Source: DAOUJI01 sp965197415 (GTDB taxonomy: Bacteria; Chloroflexota; Dehalococcoidia; Lucifugimonadales; JAGWBF01). Taken from it: a DNA stretch of 64,000 nt. The DNA lies in assembly GCA_965197415.1 (NCBI GenBank), contig OZ240207.1, forward strand, positions 2,046,001 to 2,110,000, in the 5' to 3' direction. Made by a program: the position numbers and the translations under genes. Under the pieces are notes generated by a model. It saw nothing but the letters and a program-made list of their open reading frames with translations. It ran no database searches and was not told the origin of the DNA. How positions within the stretch are numbered: position 1 is the stretch's first letter; each line of letters starts with the position of its first letter. Below, piece by piece: positions 44,660-52,651 of this stretch.

Positions 44660-45493
44660 ATGGAAGAAGTAGAATACAATGTTGGCCTCTCGTTCGGTGG
44701 CGAACAGCGCGACTATGTACGCAGAGTCGCGGAGGATCTTCAGTATAGGGGCCTCCGTGTCTTCTACGACGAGACCGAGGAAGACCACTTGTGGGGGAAG
44801 AATCTCCTCGACTACCTCAGTGAGTTGTACCTAAAGAGGTGCCGCTATTGCATCATCTTCGCTTCCGCTGAGTACGCGGCCAAGATGTGGCCAAATCTCG
44901 AACGGCAAAGTGCCCAGGCTCGAGATATCGCTGCGGCTGGTGGGTATATCCTTCCTGTCAGATTCGACGACACGGAGATACCAGGCTTGCTCCCCACAGT
45001 CTACTACCAAGACGCGCGAAAGAAGAGCCCAGAACAGATCGCGGGACTGTTTGCTCAGAAAATTGGTCAGGCAACGCCAGCGCGTATCGAGTTTGCAATC
45101 CTCAGCACCGGAGCCCAGTTCGATCCCTTAACCTTGGAGATGCCAGGGTATAACAAGATGTGGCCGCAAGAGCGAGCATCACTCCTTACTACGGTGAAAG
45201 TCGTCTTTGACGCAGGAGAACGACCTTGCGCAGAGTTGGCAATTGTGGCGAGGGATTCCGCAGGGAACTCAGTGGGGGAATACTCGGGGTGGTTCACTGA
45301 CTCGGGGATATGCGACACCACCGCCGACCTCCCGGACCAGCTAGCAGAGAAGCAAGCTTTCGTCCATTGTCTGGTAGTGGGAGACCAATTCCTCTTCGGC
45401 GAGGTTGGAACCTTTACGGTTTCATGGTACTTGAACGGTGCCCTTCAATCGACGACCATGATGGAAGTTTACTCACCGGAGGATGAAAAGTAG
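44660..45493 (+). CDS. TIR-domain protein with C-terminal beta-rich domain
   Basis: A 277-residue protein; ATG 44660 follows AGGAGACAAGAA. Residues 5-135 are a TIR domain: YNVGLSFGGEQRDYVRRVAEDL (strand A and helix), GLRVFYDETEEDHLWGKNLLDYL (BB loop region), RCRYCIIFASAEYAAKMWPNLE and ILPVRFDDTEIPGLLPTVYY. The WPNLE segment gives a WxxxE arrangement (Trp77, Glu81), with Glu81 the expected catalytic residue of NAD-cleaving TIR enzymes. The C-terminal half (about 145-277) is beta-strand-like (TTVKVVFDAGERPCAELAIVARD, FTVSWYLNGALQSTTMMEVY) and may be an Ig-like sensor or oligomerisation module. No Thoeris or SIR2 partner is adjacent. The protein could act alone as an abortive effector. Confidence 0.82.
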   Translation: MEEVEYNVGLSFGGEQRDYVRRVAEDLQYRGLRVFYDETEEDHLWGKNLLDYLSELYLKRCRYCIIFASAEYAAKMWPNLERQSAQARDIAAAGGYILPVRFDDTEIPGLLPTVYYQDARKKSPEQIAGLFAQKIGQATPARIEFAILSTGAQFDPLTLEMPGYNKMWPQERASLLTTVKVVFDAGERPCAELAIVARDSAGNSVGEYSGWFTDSGICDTTADLPDQLAEKQAFVHCLVVGDQFLFGEVGTFTVSWYLNGALQSTTMMEVYSPEDEK

Positions 45494-45946
45494 CCCTTCG
45501 GACCCAACTACAGGCCACGGAAGCATCGAACAGGCGGGCCATCGCTCCCTATCCACCAGATCTGCGGAGCAACGTTCGACCCATAACGCCAGCCACATCT
45601 CGAAAATGGTTTTGCCTGCCTCCAGCTTAGACCCAAACGAAGGGACTCGAACATTCTGTGATGCTTACGGTGCTGGGGGATCACAGCCCCCCAGCCACAT
45701 CTCGAAGACGGTACTATCTAATGTCCACTCAAGCCCACCACTGTGAAACGCCGGCCTTCGCTCCCAAGACCTGTGCGACGCCGCATCCCCTTTCAGCGTT
45801 ACGCCTAGCTCGTACTGCTATGTCTTGAACGGCGGGTATCCCGCCAGTATAGTTAGGAACGGTTGCTTGAAGAAGGCAGCAATTCCTATAAGCGCTGAAA
45901 ATATGAAGCCCCCGCTCGGAGGGCCACCGAGGATGAAGGTCCAGCG
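45494..45946. other. Intergenic region with two further copies of the repeated element
   Basis: About 450 bases between the TIR gene and the transporter. Copies lie at 45588-45636 and 45672-45741 (both minus-strand reading). The second copy's minus-strand frame stays open upstream through YELGVTLKGDAASHRSW, suggesting more of the parent gene survives here. No complete gene is seen. A promoter for the transporter operon is expected near 45840-45930, but I cannot fix it. Confidence 0.5.
45588..45741 (-). repeat. Two copies of the repeated element
   Basis: Copy 1 (45588-45636) reads on the minus strand as GSKLEAGKTIFEMWLALW. Copy 2 (45672-45741) reads SGGLEWTLDSTVFEMWLGG and includes a perfect 8-bp hairpin GCTGGGGG/CCCCCAGC (45672-45679 and 45688-45695). 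Confidence 0.6.
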
Positions 45947-48199
45947 TTGAAGTTCCTATCCACCGAATTCCTGGCCCGTGTATGCGCCCGAAGGCCGAAA
46001 ACGGTTCTCGCCGTTTGGGCCATAGTGGGAATCATCTCCGGCGGGTTCGCCGTTGACAGCGAACTGGGACCCGGGCCCCAATTAACCGACTTCCTCAAGC
46101 CGGCCACCACCACCGAACTCAAGCTCAGCGGAGGCGCCGAGTCCTCCCGCGCGGAACGTCTGCTGGAAGAAAAAGGGGGTCGCACCACACCGTTAACTGA
46201 AATAGTCATCGTCCAGTCGGAGTCCCTGACCGTGGATGACCCGGAATTCCGGGCGAAAGTCGAAGCGGTCCACCACGAGATAGCTTCTCTGGGAGACGCC
46301 ATCGTAACCCCCGTGCCGAACTACTACCTGTCTAGTCCCCCGGACGAGAACCTCGTGTCCGCCGACCGCAAGACCACGATTATGCCTTTCATCATGACCG
46401 GCGGCTACGAAGACGCAGTGAAAAACGTCCAGCATGTCGTGGAGGTCGTCGAGGAAGCGAACGTCGCGGACAGTTTCCGTGTGCTCACGGTAGGGGACGC
46501 CAGCATCTCCCACGAGCAAAACGAACTGGCGGAAAATGACCTGCGCCAGGGAGAGAGGATAGGCATCCCGATTGCCCTCATCATCCTCGTTGTGCTCTTC
46601 GGGACCCTCGTCGCCGTGCTTATGCCTATAGGCTTGTCCCTCGTCGCCATCATAGTCGCCCTCGGCATAACGGCGCTAATTGGCCAGGCCCTGGACCTGG
46701 TCTTCTTCGTCACGCTGATGATCATCATGATTGGCCTGGCGGTGGGCATCGACTATTCCATACTCATCATCTCCCGGTTCAGGGACGAAATGGCGCGCGG
46801 CCTGGACAAGTACGAGGCTATAGAACGTGCAGGCGCGACGGCGGGCCGCACGGTGCTGTTCAGCGGAGTGACGGTGATCATCGCCCTCTGCGGAATGCTG
46901 ATAGTGCCCTTCTCCTTCTTCCAGTCCCTTGGCCTCGGGGCGATACTGGTTGTGCTGGTCGCCTTGGCGGCTACCTTCACCTTCCTGCCAGCCAACCTTG
47001 CGGTTCACGGCGACAGGTTGAATCGATTGCCAGTCCCCTTCTTTGGAAAGAAGGCGACCCAGCCCTCCCAGTCCAGCGACGGCTCCGGGCGGGGGTTCTG
47101 GGAGTTGGTAACACGGATGGTCATGCGTTACCCCGTCATAAGCATCATCGCGGTCGGGGCGCCCATGATAGTCGTCACCCTCTTCTACTTCCAGTGGCCA
47201 GGAATCAACACCGGGCTTAACGGCGTCGATGTGTTCCCGGAAGGCGCCCAAACCAGGGAGGCCTTCTTCGTCATTGAAGAGGAGTTCTCCTTTGGGCTGG
47301 TCTACCCCACAGACATCGTCATAGATGGAGACATCGACAGTCCGGGCGTACAGGAGGGGATAGGGAAGCTGCAAGCTTCCCTGGCAGCCCACCCGGGAGT
47401 GCAGGTCTTCCCCATCCCAGACGTCAACGACTCCAGGGACTTAGCCAACCTAACGGTATTTATCCCAGGAGAGTCCCGAAGCAGGGATACGGTGGACGTG
47501 GTGTCCACGATCCGAGACAGGTACGTCCCTAACGCTTTCGATGGGGTTGACGCGGAAGTCCTGGTCGGAGGTGTGACCGCGGAGGCCGCGGACACGTTTT
47601 CCATAGTACGGGTGTACACGCCCATTGTGTTCGCATTCGTGCTTGGATGCAGCTTCCTGATATTGATGCTGGTCTTCAGGTCTATAGTCATACCCATCAA
47701 AGCCGTCGTCATGAACCTGCTTTCCGTCGGAACGGCGTATGGGTTGATAGTCCTGGTGTTCCAGAAGGGAGTGGCGGCGGACTTCCTGGGGTTTCAACAA
47801 GCCGAAGTCATCGACGTCTGGATACCCTTGTTTCTGTTCTCCATTCTCTTTGGGCTGTCCATGGACTACCACGTGTTCCTGTTGAGCCGCATCCGGGAAC
47901 GCTACGATCAGACCGGGAACAACGCCGAGGCGGTGGCCTATGGGCTGCGGTCGACCGCTGGCATCATCACCGGGGCAGCCCTCATAATGGTTGCGGTGTT
48001 CGGCGCTTTCGCCTCGGGCGACACCATCATCAACCAGCAAGTCGGATTCGGGCTGGCAGTGGCCGTCTTGCTCGACGCCACGCTGGTCCGCTCGGTCCTG
48101 GTGCCCGCCAGCATGGAAGTGCTGGGCAGGCGAAACTGGTACCTCCCGTCCTGGTTGAGTTGGCTTCCCGACCTGCGGGTGGAACCGGAGGAGAAATGA
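45947..48199 (+). CDS. MMPL/RND-family transporter
   Basis: A 750-residue inner-membrane protein starting at TTG 45947 (KFLSTEFLARVCARRP); an ATG 13 bases upstream is out of frame and stops at once. The layout is the RND/MMPL pattern: helix 1 (TVLAVWAIVGIISGGFAV), a periplasmic loop with ARAERLLEEKGGR, and five helices about 200-350 including GLAVGIDYSILIISRFRDEM, a typical MMPL signature. A central cytoplasmic stretch, a second periplasmic loop and five more helices follow, with GLSMDYHVFLLSRIRERY at the matching place in the second half. These transporters move lipids or hydrophobic compounds using the proton gradient. It heads a run with the MpaB-like and binding-protein genes on the same strand. 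Confidence 0.88.
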   Translation: MKFLSTEFLARVCARRPKTVLAVWAIVGIISGGFAVDSELGPGPQLTDFLKPATTTELKLSGGAESSRAERLLEEKGGRTTPLTEIVIVQSESLTVDDPEFRAKVEAVHHEIASLGDAIVTPVPNYYLSSPPDENLVSADRKTTIMPFIMTGGYEDAVKNVQHVVEVVEEANVADSFRVLTVGDASISHEQNELAENDLRQGERIGIPIALIILVVLFGTLVAVLMPIGLSLVAIIVALGITALIGQALDLVFFVTLMIIMIGLAVGIDYSILIISRFRDEMARGLDKYEAIERAGATAGRTVLFSGVTVIIALCGMLIVPFSFFQSLGLGAILVVLVALAATFTFLPANLAVHGDRLNRLPVPFFGKKATQPSQSSDGSGRGFWELVTRMVMRYPVISIIAVGAPMIVVTLFYFQWPGINTGLNGVDVFPEGAQTREAFFVIEEEFSFGLVYPTDIVIDGDIDSPGVQEGIGKLQASLAAHPGVQVFPIPDVNDSRDLANLTVFIPGESRSRDTVDVVSTIRDRYVPNAFDGVDAEVLVGGVTAEAADTFSIVRVYTPIVFAFVLGCSFLILMLVFRSIVIPIKAVVMNLLSVGTAYGLIVLVFQKGVAADFLGFQQAEVIDVWIPLFLFSILFGLSMDYHVFLLSRIRERYDQTGNNAEAVAYGLRSTAGIITGAALIMVAVFGAFASGDTIINQQVGFGLAVAVLLDATLVRSVLVPASMEVLGRRNWYLPSWLSWLPDLRVEPEEK

Positions 48200-48239
48200 A
48201 GTTAAAATTGTAGATAATGGAGTCGATATGGGAGGAGCC

Positions 48240-49427
48240 ATGAGCATATTGACCGACAACATACCGACTGACTACAAGCCGGGTTACGAAAAGGCCCGTG
48301 CCGTTGCGCCTGAAATAGCGTCCAATTACGTCGCGCACACACACATTGGAGACCCACTGGGTGAAGCGATGACGGCAGACCTCGCACACCTTAGTACAGA
48401 AGAGCAAGAACGACTCATTCGAGCGGCTATGGAAGAAGAAGAGGAGGGCCTGCGGGACGCGCCGGAGTCGCTGCGAGCATTCTTCAAGGACGCGGAAACT
48501 ACTCCGGAATGGCTCGATTACGCAGCGTTCGCCCCGGCTGTCCGCATGTTTCACAGGAACTCATATCTGGTCCTGGCGGCATTCGTCGCAGGAGTTCTGA
48601 TAGAAGGCTTTACAACGAATATAGCAAAGTCCTTCATCATCACTGGGAAAGTGCGGGACCAGGGAGTCAGGCGTTTGGGACAGAATAACCGTCATATGAT
48701 GGAGATATTTCTTCCTGGAGGCATGTACAGGTATGGAGAGGGCTGGAAACTTTCAGTCCGCATCAGAATAATCCACGCCCGGACAAGGCAACTCTTAAAC
48801 AATACGGAAGATTGGGATGCCGAAGCTTGGGGTGCGCCGATTAGCGCGGCCCATTTGGGTTATGCTATTTCTGCTTTTTCGGCAAGGTTATTGAAACACA
48901 TGAAAACCCTGGGCGCTGACTACAATGACGAAGAGTACGCGAGCTTCATGGCCGTTTGGCACTACTCCGGTTACTTGATGGGCATTCCCGAGACTATCCT
49001 GTTCCATGACGGGAAAGATGCCCTGAAACTGTATGACGTCGCTCTCATGTGTGAGCCCAGTTCCGAAATTGAATCGGTCGTCATGGCCCACGCTTTGGTC
49101 AACTCGGCGCCGTTGATTGCCGGGGTGACCGACCCGGAGGGCCGCCGCAGTTTAGCTCAGTACGTGTACCGCCTTTCCCGCGGACTTATCGGAAATGAGA
49201 CTGCCAAAGCGCTGATGTATCCGCCCCTTTCCGGTTTTGGAGCCGTCGGCTGGTTCAAACTACAACACCGTTACGAGCACCTCCTGGGTAGCCTGTTTGC
49301 GGGCCGTCGCCAGAAGAGCAACTTCAACAGATTCACGGGCTTGCTCGAGACTTCGGCGTACGACGAGGACGGAATCCGTTACGCGTTGCCCGACCACGTG
49401 TACGCCGAAGAGTCCACTAAGTGGTAG
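48240..49427 (+). CDS. MpaB-like oxygenase (DUF2236 family)
   Basis: A 395-residue protein. ATG 48240 follows GGGAGGAG at the right spacing; ATG 48228 is less likely. The region RMFHRNSYLVLAAFVAGVLIEGF, then DQGVRRLGQNNRHMMEIFLPGGMYRYGEGWKLSVRIRIIHARTRQLL is the family core: a long helix with GG and the RxxHARxR histidine/arginine pair that in this family (with rubber oxygenase Lcp relatives) holds a haem. HYSGYLMGIPE, followed by a helix with HALVNSAPLIAG, completes the pattern. Members are haem-dependent oxygenases of mostly unknown substrate. It starts 40 bases after the transporter stop. Given the neighbour, a lipid or terpenoid substrate is possible, but nothing shows it. Confidence 0.78.
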   Translation: MSILTDNIPTDYKPGYEKARAVAPEIASNYVAHTHIGDPLGEAMTADLAHLSTEEQERLIRAAMEEEEEGLRDAPESLRAFFKDAETTPEWLDYAAFAPAVRMFHRNSYLVLAAFVAGVLIEGFTTNIAKSFIITGKVRDQGVRRLGQNNRHMMEIFLPGGMYRYGEGWKLSVRIRIIHARTRQLLNNTEDWDAEAWGAPISAAHLGYAISAFSARLLKHMKTLGADYNDEEYASFMAVWHYSGYLMGIPETILFHDGKDALKLYDVALMCEPSSEIESVVMAHALVNSAPLIAGVTDPEGRRSLAQYVYRLSRGLIGNETAKALMYPPLSGFGAVGWFKLQHRYEHLLGSLFAGRRQKSNFNRFTGLLETSAYDEDGIRYALPDHVYAEESTKW

Positions 49428-49491
49428 CCTCAGACGTGCTCGACTGAGACGTCTTTGGGATCGCTTGGTGTTCACTTTGCTCACAGCTAGC

Positions 49492-51207
49492 ATGGCGTGG
49501 ATCCAAAGGACGGCATGGGTTGGGTTGGCAGTTCTGCTTGCAGCCGGATTGTTGGTGTCCTGCGGCGACTCGGCGGCTGAAGAGAAAACTCTGACTATCC
49601 GCTACTGGCAAGCCCCCTCTTTGCCCAGCCCGTATTTGGCCGACGGCTATAAGGACCGGGACGCCGCCGCCGCCACTCTCGAACCCCTGGCCAGCTACGA
49701 CCCCGACGGCGAGCTGACGCCAAGGCTGGCCGTAGAAATCCCGACCGTTGAAAACGGAGGAGTTGCACAGGACCTGACGACTATTACTTGGAAGCTGCGA
49801 GAGGGCCTTAAGTGGTCCGACGGGAGCAACCTCACAGCCCACGACGCAGTCTTCACCTGGCGCTACTGCACGGATGAGGCGACCGGATGCTCCGGCAAGG
49901 ACGCCTTTTCGGGAATCACCTCCGTTCAAGCGCTGGACGACCTGACCGTGGAGATCAGGTTCGAGACCCCAGCTACGTACCATTACAATGCTTTCGTGAG
50001 CGCCAGCACGCCCGTCATCAGCAAGGCGCAGTTCGCCGACTGCGTCGGAGCCGCAGCGAGGACCTGTGACGTGCAAAACAGGGCTCCTCTGGGCTCCGGC
50101 TCCTACCGCATCGTCGAGTTTACGCCCAACGACCAAGCCGTTTACGAGCGCAACCCGTTCTACAGGGGCGAGACGCCCTATTTCGACCGTGTTGTTATCG
50201 TCGGAGGGGGCGACGCTCAGTCGGCAGCCCAGGCCGTGCTGGAAACGGGTGAAGCCGATTACGCCTGGAACCTCCAGATCGAGCCGGAGACGCTGGCAGC
50301 GATGGAAGCGGGGGGGATGGGCAAGATAATTTCGGCCTTTGCCGGTGACGTCGAACGCATTGTCGTCAATCAGACCAACCCCGACCCTGCGTTGGGCGAC
50401 GACCGCTCCGAATACCTGGACGGCCAGAACCCCCACCCCTTCCTGACGTTCACGCCGATTCCACAGGCCATGTCCATGGCCATCGACCGCACCCGAATTG
50501 CAGAGGATCTCTACGGCTTTGCGGCAAAGCCCGCGTGCAATCTAATCATGGCCCCTCCGAGGTACGCCTCAACCGAGAATGACGGGTGTCTAACCCAAGA
50601 CATCGAAGGAGCCAAGGCGCTGTTGGACGGAAACGGCGTCCTGGACACCAATGGAGACGGTGTGCGCGAATACAACGGTGTCCCCCTGCGGATAACGTAT
50701 CAGACCACAGTGAACGCCATCCGGCAGGACACGCAGGCCCTTATTCGGGACTGGTGGAGCGAGATAGGGATCGAGACTGAACTGGTCCGGCACGATGCCA
50801 GCGTGTTCTTCGGGGGCGACCCCGCCGTGGACGAGGGGACGACCTACCGCAGGTTCTTCGCCGACGTACAGATGTACACGACCGGCCCCGACATTGACCC
50901 GCAGCAACATCTGGTCGGCAGTGGTTGCGAGCATATCCAGAGCCGGGAGAACAACTGGGCAGATGGGAACAACCCCCGCGCCTGCAACAAAACCTATGAC
51001 GAGCTTCTAATTCAACTTGCCGGCACTAGGATTGGGCCAGAACGCGACGCATTGGTGAAACAGCTCAACGACATCTACGTACAGAACTACTACGAGATTC
51101 CCCTGGCGCTGCGGGGCCTCGTTTCAGCGCACGCCAACACCTTGCAGGGTGTCCGCATGAACGCCTGGGACAGCGAACTGTGGAACATCGCCGAATGGCG
51201 CCGTTAG
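49492..51207 (+). CDS. Peptide/solute-binding lipoprotein of an ABC transporter (SBP_bac_5)
   Basis: A 571-residue lipoprotein: hydrophobic leader AWVGLAVLLAAGLLVSC ends in a lipobox, with Cys24 as lipidation site. The mature part has the cluster C (DppA/OppA-type) fold: LTIRYWQAP, LEPLASYDPDGELTPRLAVEIP, TTITWKLREGLKWSDGSNLTAHDAVFTWRY, LGSGSYRIVEFTPNDQAVYERNPFYRG and PQAMSMAIDRTRIAEDLYG. KLREGLKWSDGxxLTAxDVxF is the family signature. ATG 49492 is the likeliest start; GTG 49469 is also in frame. No permease or ATPase genes follow, so the binding protein must work with a transporter encoded elsewhere, or it serves as an orphan sensor. Confidence 0.85.
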   Translation: MAWIQRTAWVGLAVLLAAGLLVSCGDSAAEEKTLTIRYWQAPSLPSPYLADGYKDRDAAAATLEPLASYDPDGELTPRLAVEIPTVENGGVAQDLTTITWKLREGLKWSDGSNLTAHDAVFTWRYCTDEATGCSGKDAFSGITSVQALDDLTVEIRFETPATYHYNAFVSASTPVISKAQFADCVGAAARTCDVQNRAPLGSGSYRIVEFTPNDQAVYERNPFYRGETPYFDRVVIVGGGDAQSAAQAVLETGEADYAWNLQIEPETLAAMEAGGMGKIISAFAGDVERIVVNQTNPDPALGDDRSEYLDGQNPHPFLTFTPIPQAMSMAIDRTRIAEDLYGFAAKPACNLIMAPPRYASTENDGCLTQDIEGAKALLDGNGVLDTNGDGVREYNGVPLRITYQTTVNAIRQDTQALIRDWWSEIGIETELVRHDASVFFGGDPAVDEGTTYRRFFADVQMYTTGPDIDPQQHLVGSGCEHIQSRENNWADGNNPRACNKTYDELLIQLAGTRIGPERDALVKQLNDIYVQNYYEIPLALRGLVSAHANTLQGVRMNAWDSELWNIAEWRR

Positions 51208-51234
51208 GAGACCCACGGCTCCCTCGCCGTTGGG

Positions 51235-51843
51235 CTAGTAGAGCCGCTCCCGGTTGGCCTCGTCCTCGGAGTCGTCAATCTCCTTGGCGTCGGCGCCTGC
51301 TATCTGGTCCGCCAGTACTTGACCATAAGTTGGGTAGTCCGAACGCCCTATCTGGACATCGGGGTCCCAAACCCGCGAGCGTATCAGGGCCCGGCCGCAG
51401 TGGAGAAAGGCTTCCTCTACGGTAATCCGCAATCCGGACACCGGAGGTCGGCCCTTCACCGTCATCGACTCCAGTTCTTCGTCGTCGGTCACTATCTCCG
51501 CCTTGCCCTTCACACGCAGGGTCTCGTTCATGCCAGGCACGAAAAAGAGCAAGCCCACGCCTGGGTTCTCCACGATGTTCTGAAACGAGTCCACCTGGTT
51601 GTTCCCTGGGCGGTCAGGAAGCAGCAAAGTCTTGTTATCCAAGACCTTCACAAATCCGGGCGGGTCGCCCCTGGGAGAGGCGTCAGCCTGCCCCTCAGCA
51701 TTCGCGGAACTCAGAACGCAAAGAGGCGAGAGGGATATGAAGTTCCGACAGTGAACATCCAGGTGGTCCAACACCTTCTGCACGGCGCGCGGAGCAGGTG
51801 GCTTATAAACGTCCCGTAATTCCGAATAGCTCCTGACGCTCAT
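51235..51843 (-). CDS. Pyridoxamine 5'-phosphate oxidase-like flavoprotein (MSMEG_1061-type)
   Basis: A 202-residue protein starting at ATG 51841-51843 (MSVRSYSELRDVY) with AGGAG upstream. The split-barrel FMN-binding core is visible: CRNFISLSPLCVLSSANAEGQADASPRGDPPGFVKVLDNKTLLLPDRPGNNQVDSFQNIVENPGVGLLFFVPGMNETLRVKGKAEIV. ASPRGDPPGFV and LPDRPGNNxxDS are characteristic of the MSMEG_1061 subgroup. ITVEEAFLHCGRALIRSRVWDP closes the fold. Subgroup members bind FMN; their physiological reaction is not settled. It lies alone between the binding-protein gene (convergent) and the greA operon (divergent). Confidence 0.8.
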   Translation of the reverse strand: MSVRSYSELRDVYKPPAPRAVQKVLDHLDVHCRNFISLSPLCVLSSANAEGQADASPRGDPPGFVKVLDNKTLLLPDRPGNNQVDSFQNIVENPGVGLLFFVPGMNETLRVKGKAEIVTDDEELESMTVKGRPPVSGLRITVEEAFLHCGRALIRSRVWDPDVQIGRSDYPTYGQVLADQIAGADAKEIDDSEDEANRERLY

Positions 51844-52179
51844 GTCACACACTCCTGCTTTAGCCAAGGGAGTTGCGCCGAAGTTCAACGATATAGTACC
51901 CGGTTCGGCGCTCTCGCTGCAACGAAAACGTTGAAGCGTTGAATCTCTGTGGCTAGCGGCTCTGTCCTTCCAAGGAAGAAGCCCCTCTCGGGCAGAGCAG
52001 CTTGCAAATCTCCAGGGTCGGCTCGTGGCGGTCGACGGTCGTTGAGACGCCGCACACCCTGACCCAGCACAGACCCTTTACAAACGGCGCTGTTTTATAT
52101 AGACTGCAATCGCTGACTGGGGCTTCCTTTTCGATAGGGGCCCGCAGTCTTTTTCTCTTTTTGGAGGGGAGGGGACACG
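51844..52179 (+). promoter_or_regulatory. Upstream region of greA-lysS-serS with a possible promoter
   Basis: About 336 bases with divergent genes on both sides. TTTACA (52077-52082) with TAGACT 17 bases on (52100-52105), or TATAGA at 52098, could be the greA promoter. The strong RBS GGAGGGGAGGGG lies at 52163-52174. No gene is supported in the rest. Confidence 0.35.
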
Positions 52180-52647
52180 ATGGCCGAGCCGACTTACTTG
52201 ACGAAAGAGGGTTTGGCTAAGCTGAAAGCTGAATATGAAGAGCTGTCTACGACACGTAGGCAAGGGGTCGCCGAGCGGATACAGAAGGCCAAGGAAATCG
52301 GCGGCGCTGTCGACAACGCCGAGTATGACGAAGCGAAAAACGAGCAGGCGTTTATCGAAGGGCGCCTACTTACCGTAGGCAACGCCCTGGCCAACGCCGC
52401 CATCATCAATGAAAAGTCGGGAGTTTCGGACACTGTCGATATCGGATCGCGAGTGACCGTAAAAACCGACAAGGGGAAGAAAGTCCGCTATACCATCGTG
52501 GGGAGCACCGAAGCCAACCCCGCAGAAGGCAGGATATCCAACGTATCTCCCACCGGAAAGGCGCTGTTGGGAAAACACATAGGAGACATTGCCAGCGTGA
52601 CAGCCCCGGCCGGTACGACAAACCTGGAGATACTGGAAATCCGGTAG
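52180..52647 (+). CDS. greA: Transcription elongation factor GreA
   Basis: A 155-residue protein of normal GreA length. The N-terminal coiled coil (YLTKEGLAKLKAEYEEL...RIQKAKEIGGAVDNAEYDEAKNEQAFIEGRL) carries the acidic loop DNAEYDEAK, which at its tip puts Asp and Glu in the RNA polymerase secondary channel and triggers cleavage of backtracked RNA. The C-terminal FKBP-like domain has VDIGSRVTVKTDKGKKVRYTIVGSTEANPAEGRISNVSPTGKALLGKHIGD, with the usual SP(L/T)GKALLG signature. It is the first gene of an operon: lysS begins 4 bases after its stop. Confidence 0.95.
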   Translation: MAEPTYLTKEGLAKLKAEYEELSTTRRQGVAERIQKAKEIGGAVDNAEYDEAKNEQAFIEGRLLTVGNALANAAIINEKSGVSDTVDIGSRVTVKTDKGKKVRYTIVGSTEANPAEGRISNVSPTGKALLGKHIGDIASVTAPAGTTNLEILEIR

Positions 52648-52651
52648 CCTC

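Noticed and set aside
45640..45700. tRNA-like fragment on the minus strand (TGTTCGAGTCCC)
   Set aside because: Only a T-loop-like string is present; no acceptor, D or anticodon stems can be built around it.
42589..45946. Repeated gap elements as integron attC sites
   Set aside because: The copies flank single genes and one pair is palindromic, but I find no RYYYAAC...GTTRRRY core, one copy is inverted, and no integron integrase is visible.
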